Notes under the pieces: model-generated
Database searches by the model: none
Seen by the model: the letters and a program-made list of their open reading frames with translations, nothing else
What the model was told of the DNA's origin: nothing
Shown: positions 51,636-60,709 of the stretch, in pieces
How positions within the stretch are numbered: the first letter of the stretch is position 1
Layout of the letters: each line of letters opens with the position of its first letter
Source: Streptomyces parvulus
Lineage (GTDB): Bacteria; Actinomycetota; Actinomycetes; Streptomycetales; Streptomycetaceae
Assembly (NCBI RefSeq): GCF_014648855.1
Contig: NZ_BMRX01000003.1
Location: 310,001 to 374,000, forward strand
Reading direction: 5' to 3'
Length of the DNA: 64,000 nucleotides
Position numbers and translations under genes: made by a program

Positions 51636-51871
51636 TGAACCGCGAAGTGACTCTGCCTCTGATCGTCGACGACCGCGGCACCCTGCAGGTCGCCGCGTCC
51701 GACGTGAGCAAGCTGCTGCGCACGGTGGGCGGGCGGTGGCTGCGGCTGGTGGAGGCCGGCGAGGTGAGTCTGGACGAGGACACGGTCGCGGCGCTCACCA
51801 TCGAGCTGGCCAAGCTGGCCGACCGGATCGACGTGGCGTGCATCGCCCACAGCAGCGGCCCCTCCTCCTAG
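51635..51871 (+). CDS. small conserved actinobacterial protein (DUF6213-like)
   Basis: A 78-aa soluble protein starting at GTG 51635. It contains a strand-like N-terminus (REVTLPLIVDDRGTLQV), a short helix with a conserved VGGRWLRLVE, and a C-terminal helix with IELAKLADRIDVACIAH. The family assignment is from memory. In S. coelicolor a protein of this kind precedes rppA, followed by CYP158A2; here the P450 follows after only 27 bases. Function unknown. Confidence 0.72.
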   Translation: MNREVTLPLIVDDRGTLQVAASDVSKLLRTVGGRWLRLVEAGEVSLDEDTVAALTIELAKLADRIDVACIAHSSGPSS

Positions 51872-51898
51872 CGGCGTGCGGCAGGGTGTGAGGCAGGC

Positions 51899-53110
51899 AT
51901 GAGGGAAGCGCGTTCCCGGGCGATGCCGCCGGTCCGCGAGTGGCCGGCCGTCGACCTGCCGGGCTCGGAATTCGACCCGGTGCTGGCCGAGTTGATGCGG
52001 GAGGGTCCGGTCACCCGGGTCTCGCTGCCCGACGGCGAGGGCTGGGCGTGGCTGGTGACCCGCCACGACGACGTCCGCATGGTCACCGACGACCCCCGGT
52101 TCGGCCGCGCGGCCGTCCTTGACCGCCAGGTCACCCGGTCGGCGCCGCACTTCGCCCCGGCGCGCGGCGCGGTCGGCTTCCTCGACCCGCCGGACCACAC
52201 CCGGCTGCGCCGCCCGGTGGCCGCCGCCTTCACCGCGCGGGGTGTGGAGCGGGTCCGGGAGCGGTCCCGGGACCTGCTCGGCGAGCTGGTGGACGCGATG
52301 GTCGCGGGCGGTCCGCCGGCCGACCTCACCGAGGCGGTGCTGAGACCCTTCCCCGTCGCGGTGATGGGCGAGCTGATGGGCGTGCCGCCCGCCGACCGGC
52401 CCGCCCTGCACACCTGGACCCGGCTGATCCTCTCCTCCTCGCACGGCGCGGAGGTCAGCGAGCGCGCCGGGCGGGAGTTGAGCCACTACTTCGCCGATCT
52501 CGTCGGGCCGCGGTCGGACGGCAGCGGCGAGGACATCGCCTCGCTGCTGGGCGTCGCCGTGGGACGGGGCGGGATCACCCTGGAGGAGGCCGTCGGGCTC
52601 GCGGTGCTGCTGCAGGTCGGCGGCGAGGCGGTGACCGACAACAGCGGCCAGATGTTCCACCTGCTCCTCACCCGCCCCGAACTCGCCGAGCGGCTGCGCT
52701 CGGAGCCGGCGCTCCGTCCCCGGGCCGTGGACGAGCTGCTGCGTTGGATTCCCCATCGCAACGCCGTGGGGCTGTCCCGGATCGCCCTGGAGGACGTGGT
52801 CGTCAAGGGCGTCCGCATCCGGGCGGGCGAAGCGGTATACGTGTCGTACCTGGCCGCCAACCGGGACCCCGCCGTCTTCCCCGGCCCCAACGCGATCGAC
52901 TTCGACCGCAGCCCCAACCCGCACGTCTCCTTCGGGTTCGGACCGCACCACTGCCCGGGCGGCATGCTGGTCCGGCTGGAGTGCGAGCTGCTGGTCGACG
53001 CGGTGCTCGACCGGCTGCCCGGTCTGAAGCTCGCGGTGCCGCCGGAGGACGTGCCCTTCAAGAAGGGGGCGCTGATCCGCGGCCCCGAGGCCCTGCCGGT
53101 GACCTGGTGA
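51899..53110 (+). CDS. cyp158A2: cytochrome P450, CYP158A2 orthologue (flaviolin-coupling type)
   Basis: A 403-aa class I bacterial P450. The haem ligand Cys352 is in FGFGPHHCPGG, the E-x-x-R pair in VDELLRWIPHR, and the I-helix reads LLQVGGEAVTDNSGQ, lacking the usual A-G-x-D/E-T oxygen-activation threonine layout, exactly as in CYP158A2. By memory the protein is close to S. coelicolor CYP158A2 (SCO1207), which couples flaviolin units into red-brown dimers and trimers thought to protect from UV. The companion type III polyketide synthase RppA, which makes the precursor, is not next to it. ATG 51899 with a weak GAGG site. Confidence 0.92.
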   Translation: MREARSRAMPPVREWPAVDLPGSEFDPVLAELMREGPVTRVSLPDGEGWAWLVTRHDDVRMVTDDPRFGRAAVLDRQVTRSAPHFAPARGAVGFLDPPDHTRLRRPVAAAFTARGVERVRERSRDLLGELVDAMVAGGPPADLTEAVLRPFPVAVMGELMGVPPADRPALHTWTRLILSSSHGAEVSERAGRELSHYFADLVGPRSDGSGEDIASLLGVAVGRGGITLEEAVGLAVLLQVGGEAVTDNSGQMFHLLLTRPELAERLRSEPALRPRAVDELLRWIPHRNAVGLSRIALEDVVVKGVRIRAGEAVYVSYLAANRDPAVFPGPNAIDFDRSPNPHVSFGFGPHHCPGGMLVRLECELLVDAVLDRLPGLKLAVPPEDVPFKKGALIRGPEALPVTW

Positions 53111-53202
53111 GCGGGCCCTCGGCGGCGACGGGGCGACCGCGGACACCGTCCTCTCATGCCGTCGGTTCGCTTTCGCGCATGGCCCGGACGCACCCGAAGG
53201 AC

Positions 53203-53234
53203 GGGCCGGCCGGGATGTCCTTCCCGGCCGGCCC
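53203..53234. terminator. bidirectional terminator
   Basis: GGGCCGGCCGGGA (53203-53215) and TCCCGGCCGGCCC (53222-53234) form a 13-bp perfect stem with a 6-base loop between the convergent P450 and acyl-CoA dehydrogenase genes. Confidence 0.85.
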
Positions 53235-53273
53235 GCCCCTGGGCCAGGAGCGACCGACGCCGCCGGGGCACGG

Positions 53274-54500
53274 CTAGCGGATCGGCACTCCCGCCAGCGT
53301 CCGCGCGATGACGAGCCGCTGGATCTCGCTCGTGCCCTCGAAGATCGTGTAGATGGCGGCGTCCCGGTGCATCCGCTCCACGGGGTACTCCCGCGTGTAC
53401 CCGTTGCCGCCCAGGATCTGGACCGCCTGGGCGGTCACCTTCTTCGCCGTCTCGCTCGCGAACAGCTTGGACATCGACCCCTCGGCCGCCGTGAACGGCT
53501 TGCCGTTGATCGCCATCCAGGAAGCCCGCCACACCAGCAGCCGGGCCGCGTCGACGGACGTGCGCATGTCGGCGAGCTGGAAGGCGACGCCCTGGTTGTC
53601 GATGATCGGGCGGCCGAACTGCTCGCGGGTGCGGGCGTACTCCAGCGCCTCCTCGTAGGCGGCGCGGGCCGTGCCCACCGCCATGGCGCCGACGGCCGGG
53701 CGCGAGGCCTCGAAGGTGGCCATCGCCGCGTTCTTGACGCGCTCGCCGCCCTTCTTGGCCTTCTCCCGGGCCCGGGCCAGGCGCGCGTCCAGCTTCTCCT
53801 TGCCGCCGAGCAGGCAGGACCCGGGGATTCGGACGTTCTCCAGGACGACCTCGGCCGTGTGGGAGGCGCGGATGCCGTGCTTCTTGAACTTCTGGCCCTG
53901 GGACAGGCCGGGGGTGGCCGGGGGCACGATGAAGGAGGCGTGGCCCTTGGAGCCCAGCTCCGGGTCCACGACCGCGACGACGACGTGGACGTTGGCGATG
54001 CCGCCGTTGGTGGCCCAGGTCTTGGTGCCGTTGAGGACCCACTCGTCCTTGGCCTCGTCGTACACGGCGCGCGTGCGCATGGCCGACACGTCGGAACCGG
54101 CGTCCGGCTCGGAGGAGCAGAAGGCGGCGACCTTCACGTCGTTCGGGTCGCCGTACATCTGCGGGATCCAGGTGCCGATCTGCTCCTCGGTGCCGTTGGC
54201 GAGGACGCCGACCGCCGCGAGGCCGGTACCGACGATGGACAGGGCGATGCCGGCGTCGCCCCAGAACAGCTCCTCCATCGCCATCGGGATGCCGAGGCCG
54301 GTGGGGTCGAAGTACTGCTGGGCGTAGAAGTCCAGGGAGTAGATGCCGACCTTGGCGGCCTCCTGGATGACCGGCCAGGGAGTCTCCTCACGCTCGTCCC
54401 ATTCGGCGGCCGCGGGGCGGATGACGTCGGCGGCGAAGCCGTGCAGCCAGTCCCGGACCTCCTTCTGTTCGTCGCTCAGCTCCATGGTGAACTCGGCCAT
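53274..54500 (-). CDS. acyl-CoA dehydrogenase
   Basis: A 408-aa flavoprotein. Motifs: [12 protein letters not shown] (FAD and substrate), [12 protein letters not shown], the C-terminal signature [20 protein letters not shown] and the catalytic Glu in [15 protein letters not shown], as in short/medium-chain dehydrogenases. A Lys-rich insert [21 protein letters not shown] near residue 235 (shown here in part only as [17 protein letters not shown]) is a feature of this actinobacterial group. GGAGGGG lies before ATG 54500. Divergent from the TetR gene, which probably represses it. Confidence 0.94.
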   Translation of the reverse strand: MAEFTMELSDEQKEVRDWLHGFAADVIRPAAAEWDEREETPWPVIQEAAKVGIYSLDFYAQQYFDPTGLGIPMAMEELFWGDAGIALSIVGTGLAAVGVLANGTEEQIGTWIPQMYGDPNDVKVAAFCSSEPDAGSDVSAMRTRAVYDEAKDEWVLNGTKTWATNGGIANVHVVVAVVDPELGSKGHASFIVPPATPGLSQGQKFKKHGIRASHTAEVVLENVRIPGSCLLGGKEKLDARLARAREKAKKGGERVKNAAMATFEASRPAVGAMAVGTARAAYEEALEYARTREQFGRPIIDNQGVAFQLADMRTSVDAARLLVWRASWMAINGKPFTAAEGSMSKLFASETAKKVTAQAVQILGGNGYTREYPVERMHRDAAIYTIFEGTSEIQRLVIARTLAGVPIR

Positions 54501-54523
54501 GTCCCCTCCAGTGACGCCCTGCG

Positions 54524-54540
54524 TGTTACTTGCGGTAACA
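54524..54540. promoter_or_regulatory. inverted repeat TGTTAC-n5-GTAACA
   Basis: A perfect 6-bp inverted repeat around five bases overlapping the predicted transcription start of the acyl-CoA dehydrogenase gene; a second candidate site for the TetR protein. Confidence 0.5.
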
Positions 54541-54549
54541 CGAGTCTGT

Positions 54550-54572
54550 TACCGGTCGGTAGGAAAAGTCAA
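54550..54572 (-). promoter_or_regulatory. acyl-CoA dehydrogenase -35 and TetR-type operator
   Basis: On the minus strand TTGACT (54572-54567) is the -35, and CAGACT 18 bases on the likely -10. Between them lies TACCGGTCGGTA (54550-54561), a 5-bp-arm palindrome with GT centre. A repressor bound there would block polymerase directly. Confidence 0.55.
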
Positions 54573-54668
54573 CTCCCGAGGCACCGTCGCCCTCCCGTTC
54601 GATGCCGGGCGCCCGGTGGGTGTTAGTTTGCGACGGCGTCACCGAACCAGCACGGGTGGGGAGAGCAC

Positions 54669-55325
54669 ATGGACACCACACAGCGGACCGACCAGCAGCG
54701 GTCCGCCGACCGCAGACGGCGCGAGCTGCTCGAGGCCGCCGACCGGGTGGTGCTGCGCGACGGTCCGCAGGCCTCGATGAACGCCATCGCCGCCGAGGCG
54801 GGCATCACCAAGCCGATCCTCTACCGCCACTTCGGCGACAAGGGCGGACTGTACGCCGCCCTCGCCGTCCGGCACACCGACGCCCTCCTCGCCTCCCTGC
54901 GGGCCGCGCTGGACGCCCCGGCGGAGCGGCGGCAACGCGTCGAGGCCACCCTGGACACCTATCTGGCGGCCATCGAGGCACGCCCGCAGGTGTACCGCTT
55001 CCTCATGCATCCGGCCGAGGGCGTCACCGCACCGGCCGACCAGGCCGACCAGGGTTTCGACGTCGGCAGGCACTCCGCCCCGCTGCTGCGCCGGATGGGC
55101 GAGGAGCTGGCCCAGGTCATCGAGGAACGCCTCGACGTCGGCCCCGGCACCCAGCAGCTGGCCCGGGTGTGGGGACACGGCATCGTCGGGATGATGCACG
55201 CCGCGGGCGACTGGTGGCTCGGCGAACGCCCCTGCTCACGGGCGGAGTTGGTGAGCACCCTGGCCGACCTGCTGTGGGGCCGGCTGGCGGCGGCCGGGGA
55301 CAAGGCGGGCGGGCCCGGCTTCTGA
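54669..55325 (+). CDS. TetR-family regulator
   Basis: A 218-aa TetR protein: helix-turn-helix at about 20-65 (LLEAADRVVLRDGPQASMNAIAAEAGITKPILYRHFGDK), here abbreviated, and an all-helical ligand domain ending in MMHAAGDWWLGERPCSRAELVSTLADLLW (TetR_C type of fatty-acid regulators). Transcribed away from the acyl-CoA dehydrogenase with 168 bases between, in which two palindromes lie. Likely ligand: an acyl-CoA. Confidence 0.9.
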   Translation: MDTTQRTDQQRSADRRRRELLEAADRVVLRDGPQASMNAIAAEAGITKPILYRHFGDKGGLYAALAVRHTDALLASLRAALDAPAERRQRVEATLDTYLAAIEARPQVYRFLMHPAEGVTAPADQADQGFDVGRHSAPLLRRMGEELAQVIEERLDVGPGTQQLARVWGHGIVGMMHAAGDWWLGERPCSRAELVSTLADLLWGRLAAAGDKAGGPGF

Positions 55326-55382
55326 CCCTCCCGCGGACGGACGGCGCGGCACCCAGAGGCGCGGGGCCGGGCCACGGCGCGC

Positions 55383-55922
55383 TCAGCGGTGCCAGGAGGC
55401 CCGTGCCACCTGCCGCGCCAGCCGCCGGTGGCGCCATCCCGACAGCCGCTCGGAGTACACCCGTCCCTCCAGGTGATCGCACTCGTGCTGGAGGCAGCGC
55501 GCGAAGAAACCGGTCCCGCGCACGGTGACGGGCTCACCGGTGACCGTGAGACCCGTCACGACGGCCTCGTCGTACCGCTCGGTCCCGGCCTCCAGACCCG
55601 GCAGCGACAGACAGCCCTCGGGACCGCGCACCACCACGCCGCCGGTCTCGACCAGCCGCGGGTTCACCAGGTGGCCCAGGTGGCGCTCGTCCTCGTCGTC
55701 CGGGCAGTCGTAGACGAAGACCCGCAGCCCCGTGCCGGTCTGGTTCGCCGCCAGTCCCACGCCCCGGGCGGCGTACATGGTCGCGAACAAGTCCTCGACG
55801 AGCGCCGCGAGTTCCGGACCGAAGTCGGTCACCTCCTCGCAGGGGGCGTGCAGGACGGGGTCGCCGAGGAGGCCGAGGGGGCGGACGCGCCCGTGGGCGC
55901 CCGGGATGGAGCCGTGTCGCAT
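55383..55922 (-). CDS. def: peptide deformylase
   Basis: A 179-aa enzyme removing the formyl group from nascent proteins. The three family motifs are intact: GVGLAANQ, EGCLSLPG (metal-ligand Cys) and QHECDHLEG (two metal-ligand His and catalytic Glu). Metal is probably iron. Streptomyces genomes often have several copies; this one has a slightly extended C-terminus (RLSGWRHRRLARQVARA). Convergent with the TetR gene. Confidence 0.95.
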   Translation of the reverse strand: MRHGSIPGAHGRVRPLGLLGDPVLHAPCEEVTDFGPELAALVEDLFATMYAARGVGLAANQTGTGLRVFVYDCPDDEDERHLGHLVNPRLVETGGVVVRGPEGCLSLPGLEAGTERYDEAVVTGLTVTGEPVTVRGTGFFARCLQHECDHLEGRVYSERLSGWRHRRLARQVARASWHR

Positions 55923-56091
55923 GGCGGCAAGAGTAAGGTCCGTGTGTCCCCCGGCGGCCCGCGCCCGTCGCCGGAGCCCCGTGGCCGGTGCCGCGATTCG
56001 GGAGTGCGAACGGATCTCGATAGGCTGAGGTCCACACCACGTGGCCGTCAGGCTTCAGGCGCGGCGCGTACGCAAGGAGGATCGAGAACTG

Positions 56092-57330
56092 ATGGCAGGC
56101 AACTCGGACCCGCTCTCGCCCCGGGCCAAGATCGCCGTGACCGCGGGCAAGGCGGTCGCGGCGGCTTCGCGCGCCGCGGGGCGCGGCAGCGGTTCGGTGA
56201 TCGGCGGCAAGGTCGCGCTGAGACTCGATCCCGACCTCCTCGCCCGGCTCGCCCAGCACCTGGACGTGACCCTGGTCTCGGCGACCAACGGCAAGACGAC
56301 CACCACCCGGCTGATCGCCGAGGCGCTGCGGGCCGCGGGCCCCGTCGTCTCCAACGCGCTCGGCGCGAACATGCCGGCCGGCATCACCTCCGCCCTGGCG
56401 GGCGGTGCGGAGGCCCGCTACGGCGTGATCGAGGTCGACGAGAAGTACCTGGTCGGCGTCGCCCAGGCCACCGACCCGAAGTGCATCGCGCTACTCAACC
56501 TCTCCCGCGACCAGCTGGACCGCGCCGCCGAGACCCGCATGCTCGCCGAGAACTGGCGCGAGGGCCTGGCCGGCTCGAAGGCCGTGATCGTCGCCAACGC
56601 CGACGACCCGCTCGTGGTGTGGGCCGCCTCCTCCTCCCCCAATGTGATCTGGGTCGCCGCCGGCCAGATGTGGAAGGACGACGCCTGGTCCTGCCCGTCG
56701 TGCGGCGGCGTGATGCAGCGCCCCGGCGACGACTGGTTCTGCGGCGAGTGCGGCTTCCGCCGTCCGACGCCCAGCTGGGCGCTCTCCGGCGACCACGTCC
56801 TCGACCCGCACGGCTCCGCCTGGCCGATCCACCTCCAGCTGCCGGGCCGCGCCAACAAGGCCAACGCGGCCTCGTCGGCCGCCGTCTCCGCCGTCTTCGG
56901 CGTCCCGCCGCAGGTGGCCCTGGAGCGCATGTACCAGGTGCAGGCGGTCGCCGGACGCTACGACGTGGTGCAGTTCCAGGGCCGCGACCTGCGTCTGCTG
57001 CTCGCCAAGAACCCGGCCGGCTGGCTGGAGACCTTCTCCCTGATCGACCCGCCGCCCACACCGGTGATCCTCTCGGTGAACGCCCGCGGCGCCGACGGCA
57101 CCGACACGTCCTGGCTGTGGGACGTGGACTACACCCGGCTGACCGGCCACCCGATCTGCGTGATCGGCGACCGCAAGCTGGACCTCGCGGTGCGCCTGGA
57201 GGTCGCGAACCAGCAGTTCCAGGTGTGCGAGGACCTCGACCAGGCGGTGCAGATGTGCCCGCCCGGCCGGATCGAGGTCATCGCCAACTACACCGCCTTC
57301 CAGGACCTGCGCCGCCGCGTCGGCAACTGA
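56092..57330 (+). CDS. murT: lipid II isoglutaminyl synthase, MurT subunit
   Basis: A 412-aa Mur ligase family protein that activates the D-Glu of lipid II with ATP for amidation to D-isoglutamine. The ATP loop SATNGKTTTT is at 63-72; the Mur central domain carries VIEVDEKYL and LNLSRDQLDR; a four-Cys zinc ribbon (CPSCGG and CGECG) sits in the middle, a hallmark of MurT; the C-terminal DUF1727 domain binds GatD. AAGGAGG precedes ATG 56092 by 11 bases. gatD follows 23 bases downstream. Confidence 0.95.
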   Translation: MAGNSDPLSPRAKIAVTAGKAVAAASRAAGRGSGSVIGGKVALRLDPDLLARLAQHLDVTLVSATNGKTTTTRLIAEALRAAGPVVSNALGANMPAGITSALAGGAEARYGVIEVDEKYLVGVAQATDPKCIALLNLSRDQLDRAAETRMLAENWREGLAGSKAVIVANADDPLVVWAASSSPNVIWVAAGQMWKDDAWSCPSCGGVMQRPGDDWFCGECGFRRPTPSWALSGDHVLDPHGSAWPIHLQLPGRANKANAASSAAVSAVFGVPPQVALERMYQVQAVAGRYDVVQFQGRDLRLLLAKNPAGWLETFSLIDPPPTPVILSVNARGADGTDTSWLWDVDYTRLTGHPICVIGDRKLDLAVRLEVANQQFQVCEDLDQAVQMCPPGRIEVIANYTAFQDLRRRVGN

Positions 57331-57353
57331 CCGCGAGACTTCAGGGGATTTTC

Positions 57354-58082
57354 GTGAGCGACAACCAACTGCGGATCGTCTGGATCTACCCGGACCTGCT
57401 CAGCACGTACGGCGACCAGGGCAACGCCCTCGTGGTGGAGCGGCGTGCGCGCCAGCGCGGCCTCGACGTCGCCCGCCTCGACGTGCGCAGCGACCAGCAG
57501 ATCCCGACCTCCGGCGACATCTACCTGATCGGCGGCGGCGAGGACCGGCCGCAGCGGCTCGCTGCCGAGCGGCTGCGCCGCGACGGCGGTCTGCACCGGG
57601 CGGTGGAGAACGGCGCGATCGTGTTCTCCGTCTGCGCCGGGTACCAGATCCTGGGCCACGAGTTCATCAACGACCTGGGCCAGCGCGAGCCGGGCCTCGG
57701 CCTGCTCGACGTGGTCTCGACGCGCGGCGAGGGCGCCCGCTGCGTCGGCGACGTCCTCGCCGACATCGACCCGCGCCTCGGGCTGCCGCCGCTGACCGGC
57801 TTCGAGAACCACCAGGGCGTCACCCACCTCGGGCCCACCGCGCGCGCCCTCTCCCAGGTCCGCTTCGGCAACGGCAACGGCACGGGCGACGGCACCGAGG
57901 GCGCGTACAACGACACGGTCTTCGGCACCTACATGCACGGCCCGGTGCTGGCGCGCAACCCGCAGATCGCGGACCTGCTGCTCAAGCTGGCCCTCGACGT
58001 GAACGCGCTGCCGCCGACCGACGACCGCTGGTACGAGGCACTCCGCAACGAGCGCATCGCGGCTGCGCAGCAGCCTGCGTAG
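57354..58082 (+). CDS. gatD: lipid II isoglutaminyl synthase, glutamine amidotransferase GatD
   Basis: A 242-aa class I (triad) amidotransferase. The nucleophile is Cys94 (FSVCAGYQILG), the His is in GTYMHGPVL. It releases ammonia from glutamine and channels it to MurT. Cys94 has the same number as in Streptococcus GatD. GTG start with AGGGGA nearby. Amidated peptidoglycan is the normal form in Streptomyces and mycobacteria, so the pair is probably essential or nearly so. Confidence 0.95.
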   Translation: MSDNQLRIVWIYPDLLSTYGDQGNALVVERRARQRGLDVARLDVRSDQQIPTSGDIYLIGGGEDRPQRLAAERLRRDGGLHRAVENGAIVFSVCAGYQILGHEFINDLGQREPGLGLLDVVSTRGEGARCVGDVLADIDPRLGLPPLTGFENHQGVTHLGPTARALSQVRFGNGNGTGDGTEGAYNDTVFGTYMHGPVLARNPQIADLLLKLALDVNALPPTDDRWYEALRNERIAAAQQPA

Positions 58083-58202
58083 GCACAGTTGCGCAGCAGC
58101 CGGCGTGACCTCCCGGGTGGCCCGTCTGATGGGTCATCCGCACAGGTGAGCGGGCACGTCCAGTAGGCGGACGCGTGGTTCGGTCCCGCCGCCCGATGCC
58201 GC

Positions 58203-58208
58203 TAGGGT
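58203..58208 (+). promoter_or_regulatory. candidate pfkA -10 element
   Basis: TAGGGT at 58203-58208 with a weak TTCGGT 18 bases upstream, giving a leader of about 55 bases. The rest of the 190-base gap to gatD holds no gene. Confidence 0.4.
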
Positions 58209-58271
58209 GGCGGGGATCGAGCCGGACAGCGCGGTCCGGACCCGTGCCACGTTGAGAAGGTATTTCGGGCT

Positions 58272-59297
58272 ATGCGCATTGGTGTCCTCACGTCCGGCGG
58301 CGACTGCCCCGGCCTGAACGCCGTCATCCGGTCCGTCGTGCACCGCGCCGTCGTCGACCACGGCGACGAGGTCATCGGCTTCCGGGACGGCTGGAAGGGC
58401 CTCCTGGAGTGCGACTACCTGAAGCTCGACCTCGACGCGGTGGGCGGCATACTCGCCCGCGGCGGCACCATCCTCGGCTCCTCCCGGGTCCGCCCCGAGC
58501 ACCTGCGGGACGGCGTGGAGCGGGCCCGGGGCCACGTCGAGGAACTGGGCCTGGACGCGATCATCCCGATCGGCGGTGAGGGCACCCTGAAGGCGGCCCG
58601 CCTGCTGTCGGACAACGGCCTGCCCATCGTCGGCGTGCCGAAGACCATCGACAACGACATAGCGGTCACCGACGTGACGTTCGGCTTCGACACCGCGGTG
58701 ACCGTGGCGACCGAGGCCCTGGACCGGCTGAAGACCACCGCCGAGTCCCACCAGCGCGTGCTGATCGTGGAGGTCATGGGCCGTCACACCGGGTGGATCG
58801 CGCTGCACTCGGGCATGGCGGCGGGCGCCCACGCGGTGGTCGTACCGGAGCGCCCCTTCGACATCGACGAGTTGACCGCCAAGGTCGGCGAGCGGTTCTC
58901 GGCGGGCAAGCGGTTCGCGATCGTGGTGGCCGCGGAGGGCGCCAAGCCGAAGGCCGGCACCATGGACTTCGACGAGGGCGGCAAGGACGTCTACGGGCAC
59001 GAGCGCTTCGCCGGCATCGCCCGCCAGCTCTCGATCGAGCTGGAGGAGCGGCTCGGCAAGGAGGCCCGGCCGGTGATCCTCGGCCACGTGCAGCGCGGGG
59101 GGACGCCGACGGCGTACGACCGGGTGCTGGCCACGCGGTTCGGCTGGCACGCGGTGGAGGCGGTGCACCGCGCGGAGTTCGGCATGATGACGGCCCTGCG
59201 GGGGACGGACATCGTGATGGTGCCGCTCGCCGACGCGGTCGAGTCGTTGAAGACGGTGCCGGATGCGCGGTACGCGGAGGCGGAGTGCGTCCTCTGA
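58272..59297 (+). CDS. pfkA: 6-phosphofructokinase
   Basis: A 341-aa group III phosphofructokinase. Residues follow the E. coli numbering exactly: GGDCPGLNA opens, GGEGT gives Gly104, PKTIDND gives Lys124 and catalytic Asp127. PPi-dependent enzymes have Asp104 with Lys124; ATP enzymes of E. coli type have Gly104 with Gly124. The Gly104/Lys124 mix is that of the ATP-dependent Streptomyces enzyme. S. coelicolor has three pfkA genes, and this one may match SCO1214. It catalyses fructose 6-phosphate phosphorylation. Confidence 0.95.
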   Translation: MRIGVLTSGGDCPGLNAVIRSVVHRAVVDHGDEVIGFRDGWKGLLECDYLKLDLDAVGGILARGGTILGSSRVRPEHLRDGVERARGHVEELGLDAIIPIGGEGTLKAARLLSDNGLPIVGVPKTIDNDIAVTDVTFGFDTAVTVATEALDRLKTTAESHQRVLIVEVMGRHTGWIALHSGMAAGAHAVVVPERPFDIDELTAKVGERFSAGKRFAIVVAAEGAKPKAGTMDFDEGGKDVYGHERFAGIARQLSIELEERLGKEARPVILGHVQRGGTPTAYDRVLATRFGWHAVEAVHRAEFGMMTALRGTDIVMVPLADAVESLKTVPDARYAEAECVL

Positions 59298-59377
59298 GGT
59301 TGACGTAGTCCGCCGACCGCGGGTCGTGTGTGGTTGCTCGCGCGCACGCGGCGGAGCCGCACATCGATACAGCCCCG

Positions 59378-59407
59378 CGCCCCCGGTGACATGAGTCGCC
59401 GGGGGCG
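59378..59407 (+). terminator. terminator after pfkA
   Basis: CGCCCCCGGTGAC (59378-59390) pairs with GTCGCCGGGGGCG (59395-59407), 13 bp with one G-T pair and a four-base loop, 80 bases after the stop. Confidence 0.75.
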
Positions 59408-59464
59408 GTTCTAGTCTTGCTTCGGACAGACTGCGTTCAACCCCCACGAATCAGGAGCCGGCGG

Positions 59465-60415
59465 ATGGATCACAGCGGGCACGGCATGATGACGGATCTG
59501 CCGCCGTTCACGCTGGCACGGGGGCTCGGCTGGTCGGCCGACCCCTTCTTCCTGGTCGCCTGTCTGCTGGGACTGGCCCTGTACGGCTGGGGTGTGGCGC
59601 GGCTGGTGCGGCGCGGCGACAAGTGGCCGGTCGGCCGGACCGTGGCGTTCGTCGTCGGTGTGCTGAGCATCGTGCTCATGATGTGCACCAAGCTCAACGA
59701 CTACGGCATGGTCATGTTCAGCGTGCACATGGTGCAGCACATGATCATCAGCATGGTCTCGCCGATCCTGATCCTGCTCGGCGCCCCGATCACCCTCGCC
59801 CTGCGCGCCCTGCCGCCGGCGGCCCGCGGCAGCAAGGGCCCCCGCGAGCTGCTGCTGATGCTGCTGCACAGCCGCTACATGCGGATCATCACGCACGCCG
59901 CGTTCACCATCCCGCTGTTCATCGCCAGCCTGTACGCCCTGTACTTCACGCCGCTGTTCGACTTCCTGATGGGCTCCCGGGCCGGGCACATCGCGATGAT
60001 GGTGCACTTCCTCGCCGTCGGGCTGGTCTTCTTCTGGCCGATCATGGGCGTGGACCCGGGCCCGCACCGGCCGGGCTACCTGATGCGGATGCTGGAGCTG
60101 TTCGCGGGCATGCCGTTCCACGCCTTCTTCGGCATCGCGCTGATGATGGCCTCCTCGCCGATGGTGAAGACCTTCGAGAACCCGCCCGCCTCGCTCGGCA
60201 TCGACGCGCTCTCCGACCAGAACGCGGCCGGCGGCATCGCCTGGGCCTTCAGCGAGGTCCCGTCCGTGCTGGTCCTGCTCGCCCTGCTGTTCCAGTGGTA
60301 CGCCTCCGAGCAGCGCCAGGCCCGCCGTACCGACCGGGCCGCCGACCGGGACGGCGACAAGGAGCTGGAGGCCTACAACGCCTACCTGGCCTCGCTGAAC
60401 ACCCGCGGCGGCTGA
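59465..60415 (+). CDS. cytochrome c oxidase assembly protein, CtaG family
   Basis: A 316-aa membrane protein of the CtaG/caa3 assembly family with about seven membrane segments. Met and His pairs face the membrane region (KLNDYGMVMFSVHMVQHMIISM, AMMVHFLAVG), fitting copper handling for the CuB or CuA site. The N-terminus MDHSGHGMMTD is a metal-binding-like His/Met stretch. ATG 59465 with AGGAG 8 bases upstream; an earlier ATG-like start is less likely. The polar C-terminal tail is cytoplasmic. Confidence 0.9.
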   Translation: MDHSGHGMMTDLPPFTLARGLGWSADPFFLVACLLGLALYGWGVARLVRRGDKWPVGRTVAFVVGVLSIVLMMCTKLNDYGMVMFSVHMVQHMIISMVSPILILLGAPITLALRALPPAARGSKGPRELLLMLLHSRYMRIITHAAFTIPLFIASLYALYFTPLFDFLMGSRAGHIAMMVHFLAVGLVFFWPIMGVDPGPHRPGYLMRMLELFAGMPFHAFFGIALMMASSPMVKTFENPPASLGIDALSDQNAAGGIAWAFSEVPSVLVLLALLFQWYASEQRQARRTDRAADRDGDKELEAYNAYLASLNTRGG

Positions 60416-60517
60416 GTCCGCCGCGGACCGTATCCGTCCGTGATCCGTCCGTACGTGCCCCATCCGCGCGGAACCGGGGCACCATGGAAGGCAACGGACC
60501 ACGAGGAGGGTGTTGCG

Positions 60518-60688
60518 ATGCCCGGTTCCACGGACAGTTCGACGAAGACGATGGGGGCGCTCACCATCGGCGGCCTGGTCGCGGTGACGGCCTACACGGT
60601 GGCGCTCGGAAGCAACGGCTGGCTGTGGTTCGGCTGGGTCGTGCTGGGACTGATCACCCTGGGGATGGTGGCCACCCGCAGCGCCTGA
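60518..60688 (+). CDS. small membrane protein
   Basis: A 56-aa protein with two membrane helices (18-31 and 36-52) and a Ser/Thr-rich start; GAGGAGG lies 9 bases before ATG 60518. It is 102 bases downstream of the CtaG-type gene and could be co-transcribed with it. Convergent with the kinase gene at 21 bases. Function unknown. Confidence 0.75.
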   Translation: MPGSTDSSTKTMGALTIGGLVAVTAYTVALGSNGWLWFGWVVLGLITLGMVATRSA

Positions 60689-60709
60689 GCCCGAGGAGCG
60701 CCGGGCGGG

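Noticed and set aside
55389..57353. In-frame plus-strand extension of gatD back through murT and def (897 codons)
   Set aside because: murT and def are certain in other frames; gatD starts at GTG 57354 with a family-typical N-terminus.
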